This document shows positions 1 through 7,257 of a stretch of DNA of 7,626 nucleotides, piece by piece. The stretch lies in contig CANGRN010000051.1 of assembly GCA_947455695.1 (NCBI GenBank), positions 1 to 7,626 of the forward strand. The letters are read 5' to 3'. Made by a program: the position numbers and the translations under genes. Within the stretch, counting starts at the first letter, position 1. Each line of letters starts with the position of its first letter. The notes beneath the pieces were generated by a model, which was not told the DNA's origin, ran no database searches, and worked only from the letters and a program-made list of their open reading frames with translations. Source of the DNA: Alphaproteobacteria bacterium. Lineage in GTDB: Bacteria > Pseudomonadota > Alphaproteobacteria > Micropepsales > Micropepsaceae.

Positions 1-682
1 CGCGGAACAGCGCCTGGGCCCGGTCGTTCTGGCCCATGCTCTCCAGCAGCAGGCCGAAGCGGGCGCGGGCTTCCTCGCCGGGATAGCGGGCGACGACCTT
101 CTCATACTGCGCCACCGCTTCGTCATTCTTGTTCTGCAGCGCCAGCGCGCGGGCATAGTCCAGCTCGGCATCGGCATCGAACGCCGCCGGGTCCACCTGT
201 TTCAACTGCACGAACAGTGCCTCGGCTTCGGCGCCCTGCCCCGCCTGCACGCGGGCGCGGGCCAGGCCTTTCAACAATGTCGGATCGCTGGCGCCGAGCG
301 GTCCCTGCATGGCGCTTTCATACAGCTCGATGGCCTCGGCGAAGAAACCGCGCTTGACGCTTTCCTCGGCCAGCGCCCGCTTGGCATCGACCGAGCCGAC
401 CAGCTCGACCTGCTTCTTCTTCTCGCGGTAGCCGCGTCCCGGATCGGCCGCCTTTACCACGCTGCCGGTAAAGCTGCGCATGCCATGGCTGTTCAGGAAA
501 TCGGGAACGACTGCCATCACGACATAGGCCAGCCACAGGGCGAACAGCGCCAGCACATTGATGAAGGACGCCAGCCCCATGCCCATGATCCACATGGGCG
601 AGCGGCCACTGCGGATCACATGCCAGGCCATGGCTAGGTCGATAAGCAGGATGGCGATGTTGAGGGGAGAGAAATAGCCCAA
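1..682 (-). CDS. Membrane-anchored tetratricopeptide-repeat protein (3' end beyond the window)
   Basis: The reading frame is open for 227 codons and leaves the left edge, so the C-terminus is missing. Two hydrophobic segments lie near the N-terminus (about residues 7-23 and 31-59). A short polar linker rich in Lys/Arg (around 83-92, with KKK at 88-90) follows, then amphipathic helix pairs typical of TPR units from about residue 100 to the edge (for example AEAIELYESA at 115-124 and DEAVAQYEKVV at 187-197). This suggests an inner-membrane protein with a TPR scaffold; its partner and process are unknown. The start is a TTG at 682-680, because there is no ATG, GTG or TTG between it and the upstream in-frame stop. 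An ATG at residue 18 (631-629) is possible but would delete most of the first membrane helix, and neither start has a clear ribosome binding site. It begins 13 bases after the holC stop, so it is probably the third gene of the pepA-holC operon and translated by coupling. Similarity of the N-terminus to a named family was not recognised. Confidence 0.8.
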   Translation of the reverse strand, partial: MGYFSPLNIAILLIDLAMAWHVIRSGRSPMWIMGMGLASFINVLALFALWLAYVVMAVVPDFLNSHGMRSFTGSVVKAADPGRGYREKKKQVELVGSVDAKRALAEESVKRGFFAEAIELYESAMQGPLGASDPTLLKGLARARVQAGQGAEAEALFVQLKQVDPAAFDADAELDYARALALQNKNDEAVAQYEKVVARYPGEEARARFGLLLESMGQNDRAQALFR

Positions 683-695
683 TGCGGTGTCCGGT

Positions 696-1154
696 TCAGT
701 TCTGTTTTTCGAATTTCCCGGAAGGCGTTTCCTTCCAGTAAGTCACGTCATGCCCGGCGGCCTTGGCCTCTTTCCATGCCGCGCGGGCGCCTGCAAGGGC
801 CGCTTCATCGCGACCGTCGAACAGCATCACCACGCGCGCCAGATCGGAAAGCCCGCTCCAGTCGCTGGGCTGCGCCCCGCCGACATAAAAGACGATCTGG
901 GCGGAATTGGGATTGCCCTCTTCCACGCTGATCAGCACCGGCTGGCCTGCCGCATCGCCATCGCCGGCCTGGGCATGGGGCAGAAAGCTCTGGTCGTCAT
1001 AGGTCCACAGCAAGGTGTCCAGCGCATCGGACCGCTCGGCCGAATCGGTGCGGATCCCCGCCCGCCAGCCGCGCTGCAGCGACTTCTCCACCAGGCCCGG
1101 CAGGATCTCCTCCAGCGACCGGCGCTCCAGATGATAGAACAGCGTCTCAGTCAC
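696..1154 (-). CDS. holC: DNA polymerase III chi subunit
   Basis: The 152-residue product has the length of HolC (147 aa in E. coli). In that family chi pairs with psi in the clamp-loader complex and binds single-stranded DNA-binding protein during lagging-strand synthesis in the cytoplasm. Recognisable family features are the N-terminal FYHL segment (6-9), the LDTLLW...SFLPHA block (45-61) that matches LDEALW...SFVPH in E. coli chi, the PVLI strand (72-75), and a C-terminal helix ending in an aromatic YWK (139-141) comparable to TWK at the end of the E. coli protein. The start is GTG at 1154-1152; it overlaps the TGA stop of pepA by four bases (GTGA), which implies translational coupling. 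Synteny with pepA is the same as in E. coli. Nothing looks broken. The tail after residue 142 is short, polar and unremarkable. Confidence 0.92.
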   Translation of the reverse strand: MTETLFYHLERRSLEEILPGLVEKSLQRGWRAGIRTDSAERSDALDTLLWTYDDQSFLPHAQAGDGDAAGQPVLISVEEGNPNSAQIVFYVGGAQPSDWSGLSDLARVVMLFDGRDEAALAGARAAWKEAKAAGHDVTYWKETPSGKFEKQN

Positions 1155-2659
1155 GACTCGTAATGTTCCCTCAGCAACCGGTTCAGCAATCTTACGCCCC
1201 AGCCAGTGCCCCAGCTTGGGATGGTGACCTTCTGCTCACCGTCCTGCCAGGCGACCCCGGCGATATCCAGATGCGCCCACACCGTGTCCTTCTCGATGAA
1301 GCGCAGCAGGAACTGGGCGGCGGTGATGGCGCCGGAATTGGCGCCGCCGATATTCTTCATGTCGGCTATCTTGGAGCGGATCATCTTGTCGTAGAAGGGA
1401 TCCAGCGGCAGCTGCCAAACCCGTTCGCCGGTATAGCGGCCGGCCGCCTGGATGCGCGACACGATCTGGTCGTCGTTGGAGAAGACGCCGGCATGTTCAT
1501 AGCCCAGGGTGGCGACAATGGCGCCCGTCAGGGTGGCCAGGTCGATCAGCGCCTTGGGCTTGAAGCGGCGCTGCGTGTAGGTCAGCGCATCGGCCAGCAC
1601 CAGCCGGCCTTCGGCATCGGTGTTCAAGACTTCGATGGTCTGGCCTGACAGCGAGGTCAGCACGTCATCGGGCCGGAACGAGGTGCCGTCCGGCATATTC
1701 TCCACCAGCCCGATCACGCCCACGGCATTGACCTTGGCCTTGCGCGTCGCCAGCGCCAGCATCGTGCCGGTGACGGCAGCGGCGCCCGCCATGTCGCCCT
1801 TCATGCCCTGCATGCCGGCACCCGTCTTGATCGACAGGCCGCCGGAATCGAAACACACGCCCTTGCCCACCAGCGCAATCGGCTTGACGGATTTCTTGCC
1901 GCCATTCCATTGCATGACGACAAGCTGGCTTTCCTTCTCGCTGCCCTGGCCCACGCCCAGCAGCGCACCAAAGCCCTGCTTCTTCATTTCGGCTTCGCCC
2001 AGGATTTCCACCTTGACGCCCAGCTTGGTCAGCTGCGCCCTGGCGCGGCGGGCAAATTCGGCCGGATACAACACATTGGGCGGCTCGTTCACGAGGTCGC
2101 GCGCCAGGAAGATGCCGTCAGCCACCGCCGCCAGACCCGCATGCGCCTTCTTCGCCGCGTCCACCTCCGGCGTGACGATGCGCAAGGTCTTCAGCTTCTT
2201 CTCATACTCATCCAGATTGCGGGTGCGGTATTTGTCGAAGGTGTAACTTTTCAGCTTGGCGCCGAACGCCAGATGCGCCGCCAGTTCGCCCTTCCTGACC
2301 TTCGCACCCTTGGGCACATCGACTTCGATGCGCGCGCTGCTCTCGCCCACCGTATGCAGGCGGGCCACGATCTGCGCGCCCAAGGTCTCCAGCCCCTTCT
2401 CATCCACCAGTTCGGGCTTGCCCAGACCCGCCAGGATCAGGCGCGACACCGCCATGCCGGCCGGCGCCACCACCTCCAGGATCTGGCCGGTCTTGCCGCT
2501 GAAGCGCGAGACTTTCAGGGCCCTTGCGATGGCGCCGCCACTGGCCTTGTCCAGCCGGACCGCCGCAGGCAGCAGGGCGCTGCCTTCCGCCGCCCCGACC
2601 ACCCAGGCACCCCCTTCACGGGCTGTGACATTGCTGGGCGCAACAAAGGAAATCTGCAT
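1151..2659 (-). CDS. pepA: Leucyl aminopeptidase, M17 family (cytosol aminopeptidase)
   Basis: The 502-residue protein matches the length of E. coli PepA (503). The family removes N-terminal amino acids, preferentially leucine, from peptides, using two metal ions in a hexameric cytoplasmic enzyme. The N-terminal regulatory/oligomerisation domain covers about residues 1-165. The catalytic domain follows and begins near the NEPPNVLYP motif (191-199). All expected active-site residues are present: metal ligands K266, D271, D289, D348 and E350, and catalytic K278 and R352. D348, E350 and R352 lie in the M17 signature NTDAEGRLVLADAL at 346-359. The frame extends upstream to 2809, but the ATG at 2659-2657 is preferred. 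It has a GGAG ribosome binding site seven bases upstream, gives the family length, and the upstream 50 codons look like untranslated sequence read in frame. It is the first gene of the leftward operon and is divergent from lptF. In E. coli PepA also binds DNA (cer resolution, carAB control); whether this one does cannot be judged here. Confidence 0.97.
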   Translation of the reverse strand: MQISFVAPSNVTAREGGAWVVGAAEGSALLPAAVRLDKASGGAIARALKVSRFSGKTGQILEVVAPAGMAVSRLILAGLGKPELVDEKGLETLGAQIVARLHTVGESSARIEVDVPKGAKVRKGELAAHLAFGAKLKSYTFDKYRTRNLDEYEKKLKTLRIVTPEVDAAKKAHAGLAAVADGIFLARDLVNEPPNVLYPAEFARRARAQLTKLGVKVEILGEAEMKKQGFGALLGVGQGSEKESQLVVMQWNGGKKSVKPIALVGKGVCFDSGGLSIKTGAGMQGMKGDMAGAAAVTGTMLALATRKAKVNAVGVIGLVENMPDGTSFRPDDVLTSLSGQTIEVLNTDAEGRLVLADALTYTQRRFKPKALIDLATLTGAIVATLGYEHAGVFSNDDQIVSRIQAAGRYTGERVWQLPLDPFYDKMIRSKIADMKNIGGANSGAITAAQFLLRFIEKDTVWAHLDIAGVAWQDGEQKVTIPSWGTGWGVRLLNRLLREHYES

Positions 2660-2666
2660 GCTATAT

Positions 2667-2670
2667 CTCC
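2667..2670 (-). promoter_or_regulatory. Ribosome binding site of pepA
   Basis: On the minus strand GGAG lies seven bases before the ATG at 2659. It decides between this start and the in-frame start 50 codons further upstream, which has no support from family length. Confidence 0.75.
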
Positions 2671-2700
2671 GGGCAAGGACGGGGTATTTTGGCGAAAATC

Positions 2701-2718
2701 CTAGTTCTGATGCTAGTT
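2701..2718. repeat. Short direct repeat CTAGTT in the divergent promoter region
   Basis: CTAGTT occurs at 2701-2706 and again at 2713-2718, a period of 12 bases. The first copy overlaps the candidate pepA -10 and the second overlaps the candidate lptF -10. It could be a protein-binding site, but a six-base repeat may also be chance. Each copy holds the palindrome CTAG, which is scarce in the rest of the window. Confidence 0.35.
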
Positions 2719-2762
2719 TAGGTCGAATCCGCGCCGACCTCCAACAAGGGGCCCACAAGGCC

Positions 2763-3956
2763 ATGCCAGACCCGCGCCCCGACGCGCCCCTGCCGGCCCC
2801 GGCACGCAAGGCACGCAGAGCCGGATGGCTGCGCCCGCCCCGACTGTCGGTCTATATCCTGACCCAGCTGCTGGGCCCGGTGGCTGTGCTGACCCTGCTG
2901 CTGACCAGCGTGATCTGGCTGGTCTCGATCCTGCCGCTGCTGGACCTGGTCATCAATCGCGGCCAGTCGGCGCCCACCTTCCTCTATCTGATCCTGCTGC
3001 TGCTGCCGACGCCGCTGGTGATCATCATGCCGATCGCCTTCTTCTTCGCCGCCCTATTCACCCTGCACCGCCTGCAGGGCGACAGCGAACTGATCGTGAT
3101 GGCGTCCGCCGGCTATTCGCTGCGCCAGCTCGCGGCGCCGGTGCTGGCCTGCGCCGCCATCACCATGGCGCTGACGTATGCCTGCGTTCTCTATCTGATG
3201 CCGGCGGGACAGCGGGCCCTGCGCGACAAGGTGCTGGATATCCGCGCCGACATGGCGGGCGCGCTGCTCAACGAAGGCGAGTTCAATCCCGCCGCGCCCG
3301 GCCTGACCGTGTTCCTGCGCCAGCTGGGCAGCAATGGCGAGATCAAGGGTATCCTGGTGCACAACAACCAGGACCGGAAGCGGCCCATCACCTACATCGC
3401 CGAGAAAGGCATCCTGGCCCAGACACCGGCCGGCACGCGCCTGATCATGCTGGACGGCACCATCGAGACCAGCGCGCAAGGCGGCAAGCAGCTCCAGGTT
3501 CTGCACTTCGAGCGCGACACGGTGAACCTGGACCAGTTCGCCGCCCCGACCCGCAACACCTTGCGCAAGGCCAATGAGCGTTACCTGAACGAACTGTTGT
3601 GGCCGCCAGAGACCCAGGGCGTCACCCAGAAAATCCGCGACCAGTTTTTTGCCATGGCGCATGACCGCCTCTCCCAGCCGCTTTACTGCCTCACCTTTGC
3701 CCTGATCGCACTGGCGGCGGTGATGCGCGGCCGGCGCCAGCGCGGCAGCATCGCCTTGCGCCTGACCATGGCCAGCCTGGCGGCAGCGGGCCTGCGCATT
3801 GCCGGTTACGGCGTGATGGGCGTGGCGCAGCACAATCCGCCCTTGGTCATCGCATTCTATCTCTTGCCGCTGCTGGGCGCGGCGTGCGCCATCGCGGTGC
3901 TGGCGGGCTATTCACCCTCCTCCCTGCGCGAACGCTTCAAGGTGCAGACGGCATGA
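2763..3956 (+). CDS. lptF: LPS export ABC transporter permease LptF
   Basis: The 397-residue protein is an inner-membrane half of LptB2FG, which uses ATP hydrolysis by LptB to pull lipopolysaccharide out of the membrane and pass it to the LptC/LptA bridge. It has the family layout: three membrane helices (about 36-61, 72-101, 122-146), a periplasmic beta-jellyroll of about 150 residues (about 150-300), and three more helices (about 305-322, 333-357, 360-382). The cytoplasmic loop after helix 2 holds the coupling helix, with DSELIVMASAG at 107-117; E109 corresponds to the conserved glutamate that contacts LptB in E. coli. The ATG at 2763 is the only conventional start between the frame's overlap with the pepA start and the first membrane helix. 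It leaves an unusual N-terminal cytoplasmic tail of about 28 residues rich in Pro, Ala and Arg. The stop overlaps the start of lptG as ATGA. It is the first gene of the lpt operon. LptF versus LptG is assigned by order and by this tail. Confidence 0.95.
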   Translation: MPDPRPDAPLPAPARKARRAGWLRPPRLSVYILTQLLGPVAVLTLLLTSVIWLVSILPLLDLVINRGQSAPTFLYLILLLLPTPLVIIMPIAFFFAALFTLHRLQGDSELIVMASAGYSLRQLAAPVLACAAITMALTYACVLYLMPAGQRALRDKVLDIRADMAGALLNEGEFNPAAPGLTVFLRQLGSNGEIKGILVHNNQDRKRPITYIAEKGILAQTPAGTRLIMLDGTIETSAQGGKQLQVLHFERDTVNLDQFAAPTRNTLRKANERYLNELLWPPETQGVTQKIRDQFFAMAHDRLSQPLYCLTFALIALAAVMRGRRQRGSIALRLTMASLAAAGLRIAGYGVMGVAQHNPPLVIAFYLLPLLGAACAIAVLAGYSPSSLRERFKVQTA

Positions 3957-5044
3957 GCTGGTCCTGGACCCTTTACCGCTATCTGGCGATCCAGTTCCTG
4001 CTGGGCGTGACGGTGGTCTATTCCCTGTTCCTGGCCCTGGCCTTTTCCATCGATGTGGTGGACCTGCTGAACCGTACCGCCGGGCACAATGTTTCGACAT
4101 CGGTGGCGATCGGCATGGCCGTGCTGCAACTGCCGGACCTGGGCCAGAAGATGCTGCCTTTCGCCATCCTCCTGGGCGGGGTATTCACCTTCGTGCGCCT
4201 GTCGCGTTCGCGCGAACTGGTGGCGACGCGCGCCGCCGGCGTCTCGGCCTGGGATTTCCTTTTGCCGCCGCTCACCGTTTCGGTGCTGATCGGCGTGGCC
4301 ACCGTCACCCTGTTCACACCCATCTCGGCGCGCATGTTTTCCGAGTTCGCAGGACTGGAGGCGCGCTACGTCAAGGGCGAGGAAAGCCAGCTGTCGGTTT
4401 CGATCAACGGGCTGTGGCTGCGCCAGGGCGATGTTCACCAGCAATCGGTGATCCATGCCCTGCGCGTCGCCCAGCAGGGCGAGCATCTGGAAAATGTGCT
4501 GGTGCTGCTCTATGGCGCGAACGACAAGTTCCAGGGCCGCATCGATGCCAAGTCGGCGCAGCTGGGCGATCATGTCTGGACCTTGAACGATGCCTGGGTA
4601 TCGGGCCCGGGCGGCACGCCGGTCCATCATGACAGCTACACCCTGCCCACCACCCTGACGCCGGAACAGATCGTGGAAAGCTCCACCGCGCCCGATGCGC
4701 TGTCCTTCTGGGACCTGCCCGGTTACATACGCGCCGCCCAGGCCGCGGGTTTCTCGGCGTCGCGCTATCAGCTTTATCTCTACAACCTCTATGCCCTGCC
4801 CGCCCTGTTCGCGGCCATGGTGTTCATGGCGGCCAGCTTTTCGCTGCGCCTGGGACGCGAAGGCGGCGTGACGAAAGTCATTCTGCTGAGCGCCGCCTGC
4901 GGCTTTGGCGTTTATTTCTTCCAGGACCTGACCACCGTGCTCGGCCGTTCCGGCGCGGTGCCGCTGCTTCTGGCGGCGACGGCGCCGGCGCTGGCCTCCA
5001 TCCTGATCGGCATGACGCTGGTCTTCAGCCAGGAGGACGGCTGA
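3953..5044 (+). CDS. lptG: LPS export ABC transporter permease LptG
   Basis: The 363-residue product is the partner permease of LptF in the inner-membrane LptB2FG extractor. Layout: helices at about 11-38, 52-82 and 101-124, a periplasmic jellyroll at about 130-270 that includes the family motif LWLRQGD (154-160), and helices at about 277-299, 306-326 and 334-357. The coupling helix carries SRSRELVATRAAG (84-96), in which E88 is the conserved glutamate facing LptB; the residue number happens to equal that of E. coli LptG. The cytoplasmic loop SLRLGREGG (297-305) before helix 5 and the following GFGVYF (317-322) are typical of LptG. The frame is open further upstream to 3884, but the ATG at 3953 is chosen because it overlaps the lptF stop (ATGA), has AAGGTG eight bases upstream (3939-3944), and starts right before the first helix, as the family does. 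Its stop shares one base with the lptD start. Confidence 0.96.
   Translation: MSWSWTLYRYLAIQFLLGVTVVYSLFLALAFSIDVVDLLNRTAGHNVSTSVAIGMAVLQLPDLGQKMLPFAILLGGVFTFVRLSRSRELVATRAAGVSAWDFLLPPLTVSVLIGVATVTLFTPISARMFSEFAGLEARYVKGEESQLSVSINGLWLRQGDVHQQSVIHALRVAQQGEHLENVLVLLYGANDKFQGRIDAKSAQLGDHVWTLNDAWVSGPGGTPVHHDSYTLPTTLTPEQIVESSTAPDALSFWDLPGYIRAAQAAGFSASRYQLYLYNLYALPALFAAMVFMAASFSLRLGREGGVTKVILLSAACGFGVYFFQDLTTVLGRSGAVPLLLAATAPALASILIGMTLVFSQEDG
5031..5036 (+). promoter_or_regulatory. Strong ribosome binding site of lptD
   Basis: A full AGGAGG lies seven bases before the lptD ATG, inside the last codons of lptG. It is the best Shine-Dalgarno match seen at any start in the window. It suggests lptD can be initiated efficiently on its own as well as by coupling through the TGATG overlap. 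Confidence 0.85.
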
Positions 5045-7257
5045 TGCGCGCGACCGTGTTGCGTCTTGGCCTGCTGGGCGCCTGCGCCATGATCCCGCTG
5101 ATCGCCCAGGCGGCGCAGCTGCATGTCGGCACCATCAAGGCGCCGGCCAAGAATACGCCCATGCTGCTGCAGGCAGATGAAGTCATCTATGACAACGAAA
5201 GCAAGACGGTCTCCGCCGTCGGCCATGTCGAAATCGTGGATGACGGCCGCACCCTTCTGGCCGAGCGGGTGGATTACGACCAGACAAACGACAAGGTGAC
5301 GGCGCGCGGCCATGTCAGCATCACCGACCCCAAGGGCAACGTCGCCTTCGCCGACCATGTGGTGCTGACCGATCATATGCGCGACGGCGCGTTGTCGGGA
5401 TTCGGCGCCCTGATCGGCAAGACCGGACGGCTGGCGGCGCGCAGCGCCCAGCGCGTTGGAACCAGGGTGACCGCGAATCGCACCGCCTACAGTCCCTGCA
5501 AGATCTGCAACCAGCCCGGCCAGCGCACGCCCTTGTGGCAGGTCAGGGCCGAGCGCGTGGTCTATGACCAGGAAAAGCACAAGGTGCGCTTCAAGAGCGC
5601 CACCATTTCCGTCGAAGGCGTGCCGGTGGCCTGGCTGCCGGCCTTTTCGGTATCCGATCCCACGGTACGCTATGCCACCGGGCTTTTGACGCCGGAAGTC
5701 GGCAACTCCACCAAGATTGGCTACTTCACGCGCCTGCCCATCTATGTCGCGATCTCGCCCAGCCAGGACCTGACCGTAGCGCCCATGTTCTCCACCAAGG
5801 GCGGCGAAGTGCTGGAGATGGAATATCGCGAGCGCTGGAACAACAGCGGGATGTGGTTCCAGGGTAGCGGCGCCTATAATCCCAATGGCGGTTTGGCAGG
5901 CTCATCGGGCGCGCAGACTTACGGCCACATCTTCGGCTCGGGCCGCTTCATGCTCAGCCAGAACACGCGCACCGGCTTTGACGTCGCCGCGACCAGCAAC
6001 AACGCCTATATGCGCTTTTACGACATTTCCTTCCTGGACCGGCTGACCAACGACGCCTTCATCGAAGCGACCCCCGGACGTTCGCGCTTCGCGCTGACCA
6101 GCTATTACTTCCAGGGCCTGCGCTCCACCGATATCACCTCGCGCATTCCCTTCGTCCTGCCGCGGCTGGAAATGTCCTTCATCCCGACCCAGAAGGTTCT
6201 GGGCGGATCCTTCCGCTTCGACCTGAACGGCGTCGCCATCGGCCGCGACAACCAGCGCAACGACCAGCGCATCACCGGCGAACTGAACTGGAAGAAACCC
6301 TTCGTGCTGGACAATGGCCAGCTCTGGACCATCGTGACCGACGCCCGCGGCGATGCCTATCACTTCGACAATCCCCTTTCCGGTCCGCCCCGCACCACCG
6401 ACGCCACCCTGGAACGCGGCACCGCCTATGTCGCGCTGGACTGGCGCTGGCCTTTTGTCGCCAATGGCAGCAGCGCCGGCCATTCCTATATCGTGCAGCC
6501 CATCGCCCAGGTCATTGCCCAGCCCTATGGCGGCAATCCGCGGGGCTTGCGCATCGAGGACTCCCAGGCCTTCGAGTTCGACGACAACAATGTCTTCAGC
6601 TTCAACCAGGTGCCCGGCTACGATTTGATCGAAAGCGGCCCGCGCGCCAATGTCGGCGCCATGGCCGAAGCGCTGTTTCCCGGCGGCAAGGTCGAGGCCC
6701 AGGTCGGCCAGACTTATCGCCTCAAGCGCGATCCGCTGTTCGCCGCCTTTTCCGGCAACAGCGGCACGTCATCGGACCTGGTGGGCAACTTCTCGGTCAA
6801 ATTCCCGCATCTGGACATCACCGACCGCTGGGACGTGGACCGCGGCAACGGCACGGTGCGCCGGCATGAAGTTTATGTAACCGGAAGCTATGCCCGCTCC
6901 TCGCTGCAGTTCAGCTACGTGAATCTGCCGCCCCAGGTCACCGCCCTGGGCCTGCCCAGCCGCGAGGAATTCAACGCCCAGGCGGATGTGAATGTGTGGC
7001 GCAACTGGCAGGTATTCGTGGCCGCCCAGCGCGACCTCACCAACAACCAGTTCCTGAACACCGAATATGGCCTGGGCTATGAGGATGAATGCCTGGCTAT
7101 TTCGCTGGCCTACCGGCGCAAATACACCTCGGACCTCATTTTGGGCGTTCCGCCCTCCACCTCGATGATTCTGCGCTTCAGCCTCAAGACCGGGGACAGC
7201 GCCATCCAGCCCTTCTCCCTGTTCCCGCGGGATGTTTTCGCCCTGACCCACCCCTAG
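5044..7257 (+). CDS. lptD: LPS-assembly outer-membrane protein LptD
   Basis: The 737-residue protein is the outer-membrane barrel that, with the lipoprotein LptE, receives lipopolysaccharide from the LptA bridge and inserts it in the outer leaflet. A signal peptide covers residues 1-23 (positive start, hydrophobic core, AQA before the cleavage point). The OstA-type jellyroll domain follows at about 38-150, with the repeated pattern seen in LptA/LptC (ADEVIYD at 44-50, AERVDYD at 73-79). The beta-barrel domain spans about 200-737, with alternating hydrophobic/aromatic strands; the protein ends in a short segment after the last clear strand. Mature cysteines are C152 and C155 (a CKIC motif) and C683 (DECLAISLAY). 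This differs from E. coli, where C31, C173 and the adjacent C724-C725 pair form two long-range disulfides. From memory the CxxC-plus-one pattern is usual in alphaproteobacteria. The length is slightly below the E. coli 784. The start is fixed by the strong AGGAGG and the one-base overlap with lptG. Third gene of the lpt operon. Confidence 0.96.
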   Translation: MRATVLRLGLLGACAMIPLIAQAAQLHVGTIKAPAKNTPMLLQADEVIYDNESKTVSAVGHVEIVDDGRTLLAERVDYDQTNDKVTARGHVSITDPKGNVAFADHVVLTDHMRDGALSGFGALIGKTGRLAARSAQRVGTRVTANRTAYSPCKICNQPGQRTPLWQVRAERVVYDQEKHKVRFKSATISVEGVPVAWLPAFSVSDPTVRYATGLLTPEVGNSTKIGYFTRLPIYVAISPSQDLTVAPMFSTKGGEVLEMEYRERWNNSGMWFQGSGAYNPNGGLAGSSGAQTYGHIFGSGRFMLSQNTRTGFDVAATSNNAYMRFYDISFLDRLTNDAFIEATPGRSRFALTSYYFQGLRSTDITSRIPFVLPRLEMSFIPTQKVLGGSFRFDLNGVAIGRDNQRNDQRITGELNWKKPFVLDNGQLWTIVTDARGDAYHFDNPLSGPPRTTDATLERGTAYVALDWRWPFVANGSSAGHSYIVQPIAQVIAQPYGGNPRGLRIEDSQAFEFDDNNVFSFNQVPGYDLIESGPRANVGAMAEALFPGGKVEAQVGQTYRLKRDPLFAAFSGNSGTSSDLVGNFSVKFPHLDITDRWDVDRGNGTVRRHEVYVTGSYARSSLQFSYVNLPPQVTALGLPSREEFNAQADVNVWRNWQVFVAAQRDLTNNQFLNTEYGLGYEDECLAISLAYRRKYTSDLILGVPPSTSMILRFSLKTGDSAIQPFSLFPRDVFALTHP

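Larger units (their letters stand above)
2660..2762. promoter_or_regulatory. Divergent intergenic control region between pepA and lptF
   Basis: This 103-base gap must hold the promoters of both the leftward pepA-holC-TPR and the rightward lptFG-lptD transcription units, as the two start codons face away from each other. For lptF, a candidate extended -10 is TGC followed by TAGTTT (2711-2719), with TTGGCG (2689-2694) as a possible -35; the 19-base spacer is long. For pepA, TAGGAT on the minus strand (2703-2698) could be a -10 with a poor TTCGAC -35 (2727-2722). The two candidate promoters overlap physically, so initiation in the two directions could interfere. A GAATC sequence at 2725-2729 fits the GANTC site of the CcrM methylase found in many alphaproteobacteria. 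The lptF leader has AAGGGG at 2746-2751, eleven bases from the ATG, a usable but distant ribosome binding site. The existence of promoters here is near certain; the exact boxes are weak inferences. Confidence 0.55.

Noticed and set aside
687..1163. 158-codon plus-strand frame opposite holC
   Set aside because: HolC on the minus strand has clear family motifs; this frame is its antisense reflection.
1910..2704. 264-codon open frame on the plus strand, antisense to pepA
   Set aside because: pepA on the other strand is certain, with all catalytic residues. The antisense product has no recognisable domain and is rich in His/Arg/Gln/Ala, as expected from GC-rich antisense reading.
2256..2762. Plus-strand extension of the lptF frame far upstream, into the pepA gene
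   Set aside because: It would read through pepA antisense and add 169 residues without family support; the ATG at 2763 gives the normal LptF architecture.
2660..2809. In-frame N-terminal extension of pepA by 50 residues
   Set aside because: It would cover the whole divergent promoter region and overlap lptF; the ATG at 2659 has a good ribosome binding site and gives the family length.
3054..3833. 259-codon minus-strand frame within lptF
   Set aside because: Low-complexity composition (His, Gln, Ala, Gly) and full overlap with a well-supported membrane-protein gene; a GC-bias shadow.
3908..4630. 240-codon minus-strand frame opposite lptF/lptG
   Set aside because: No domain, no ribosome binding site, and the sense strand is clearly lptG.
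4912..5580. 222-codon minus-strand frame spanning the lptG-lptD junction
   Set aside because: Antisense to two certain genes, with no recognisable motif.
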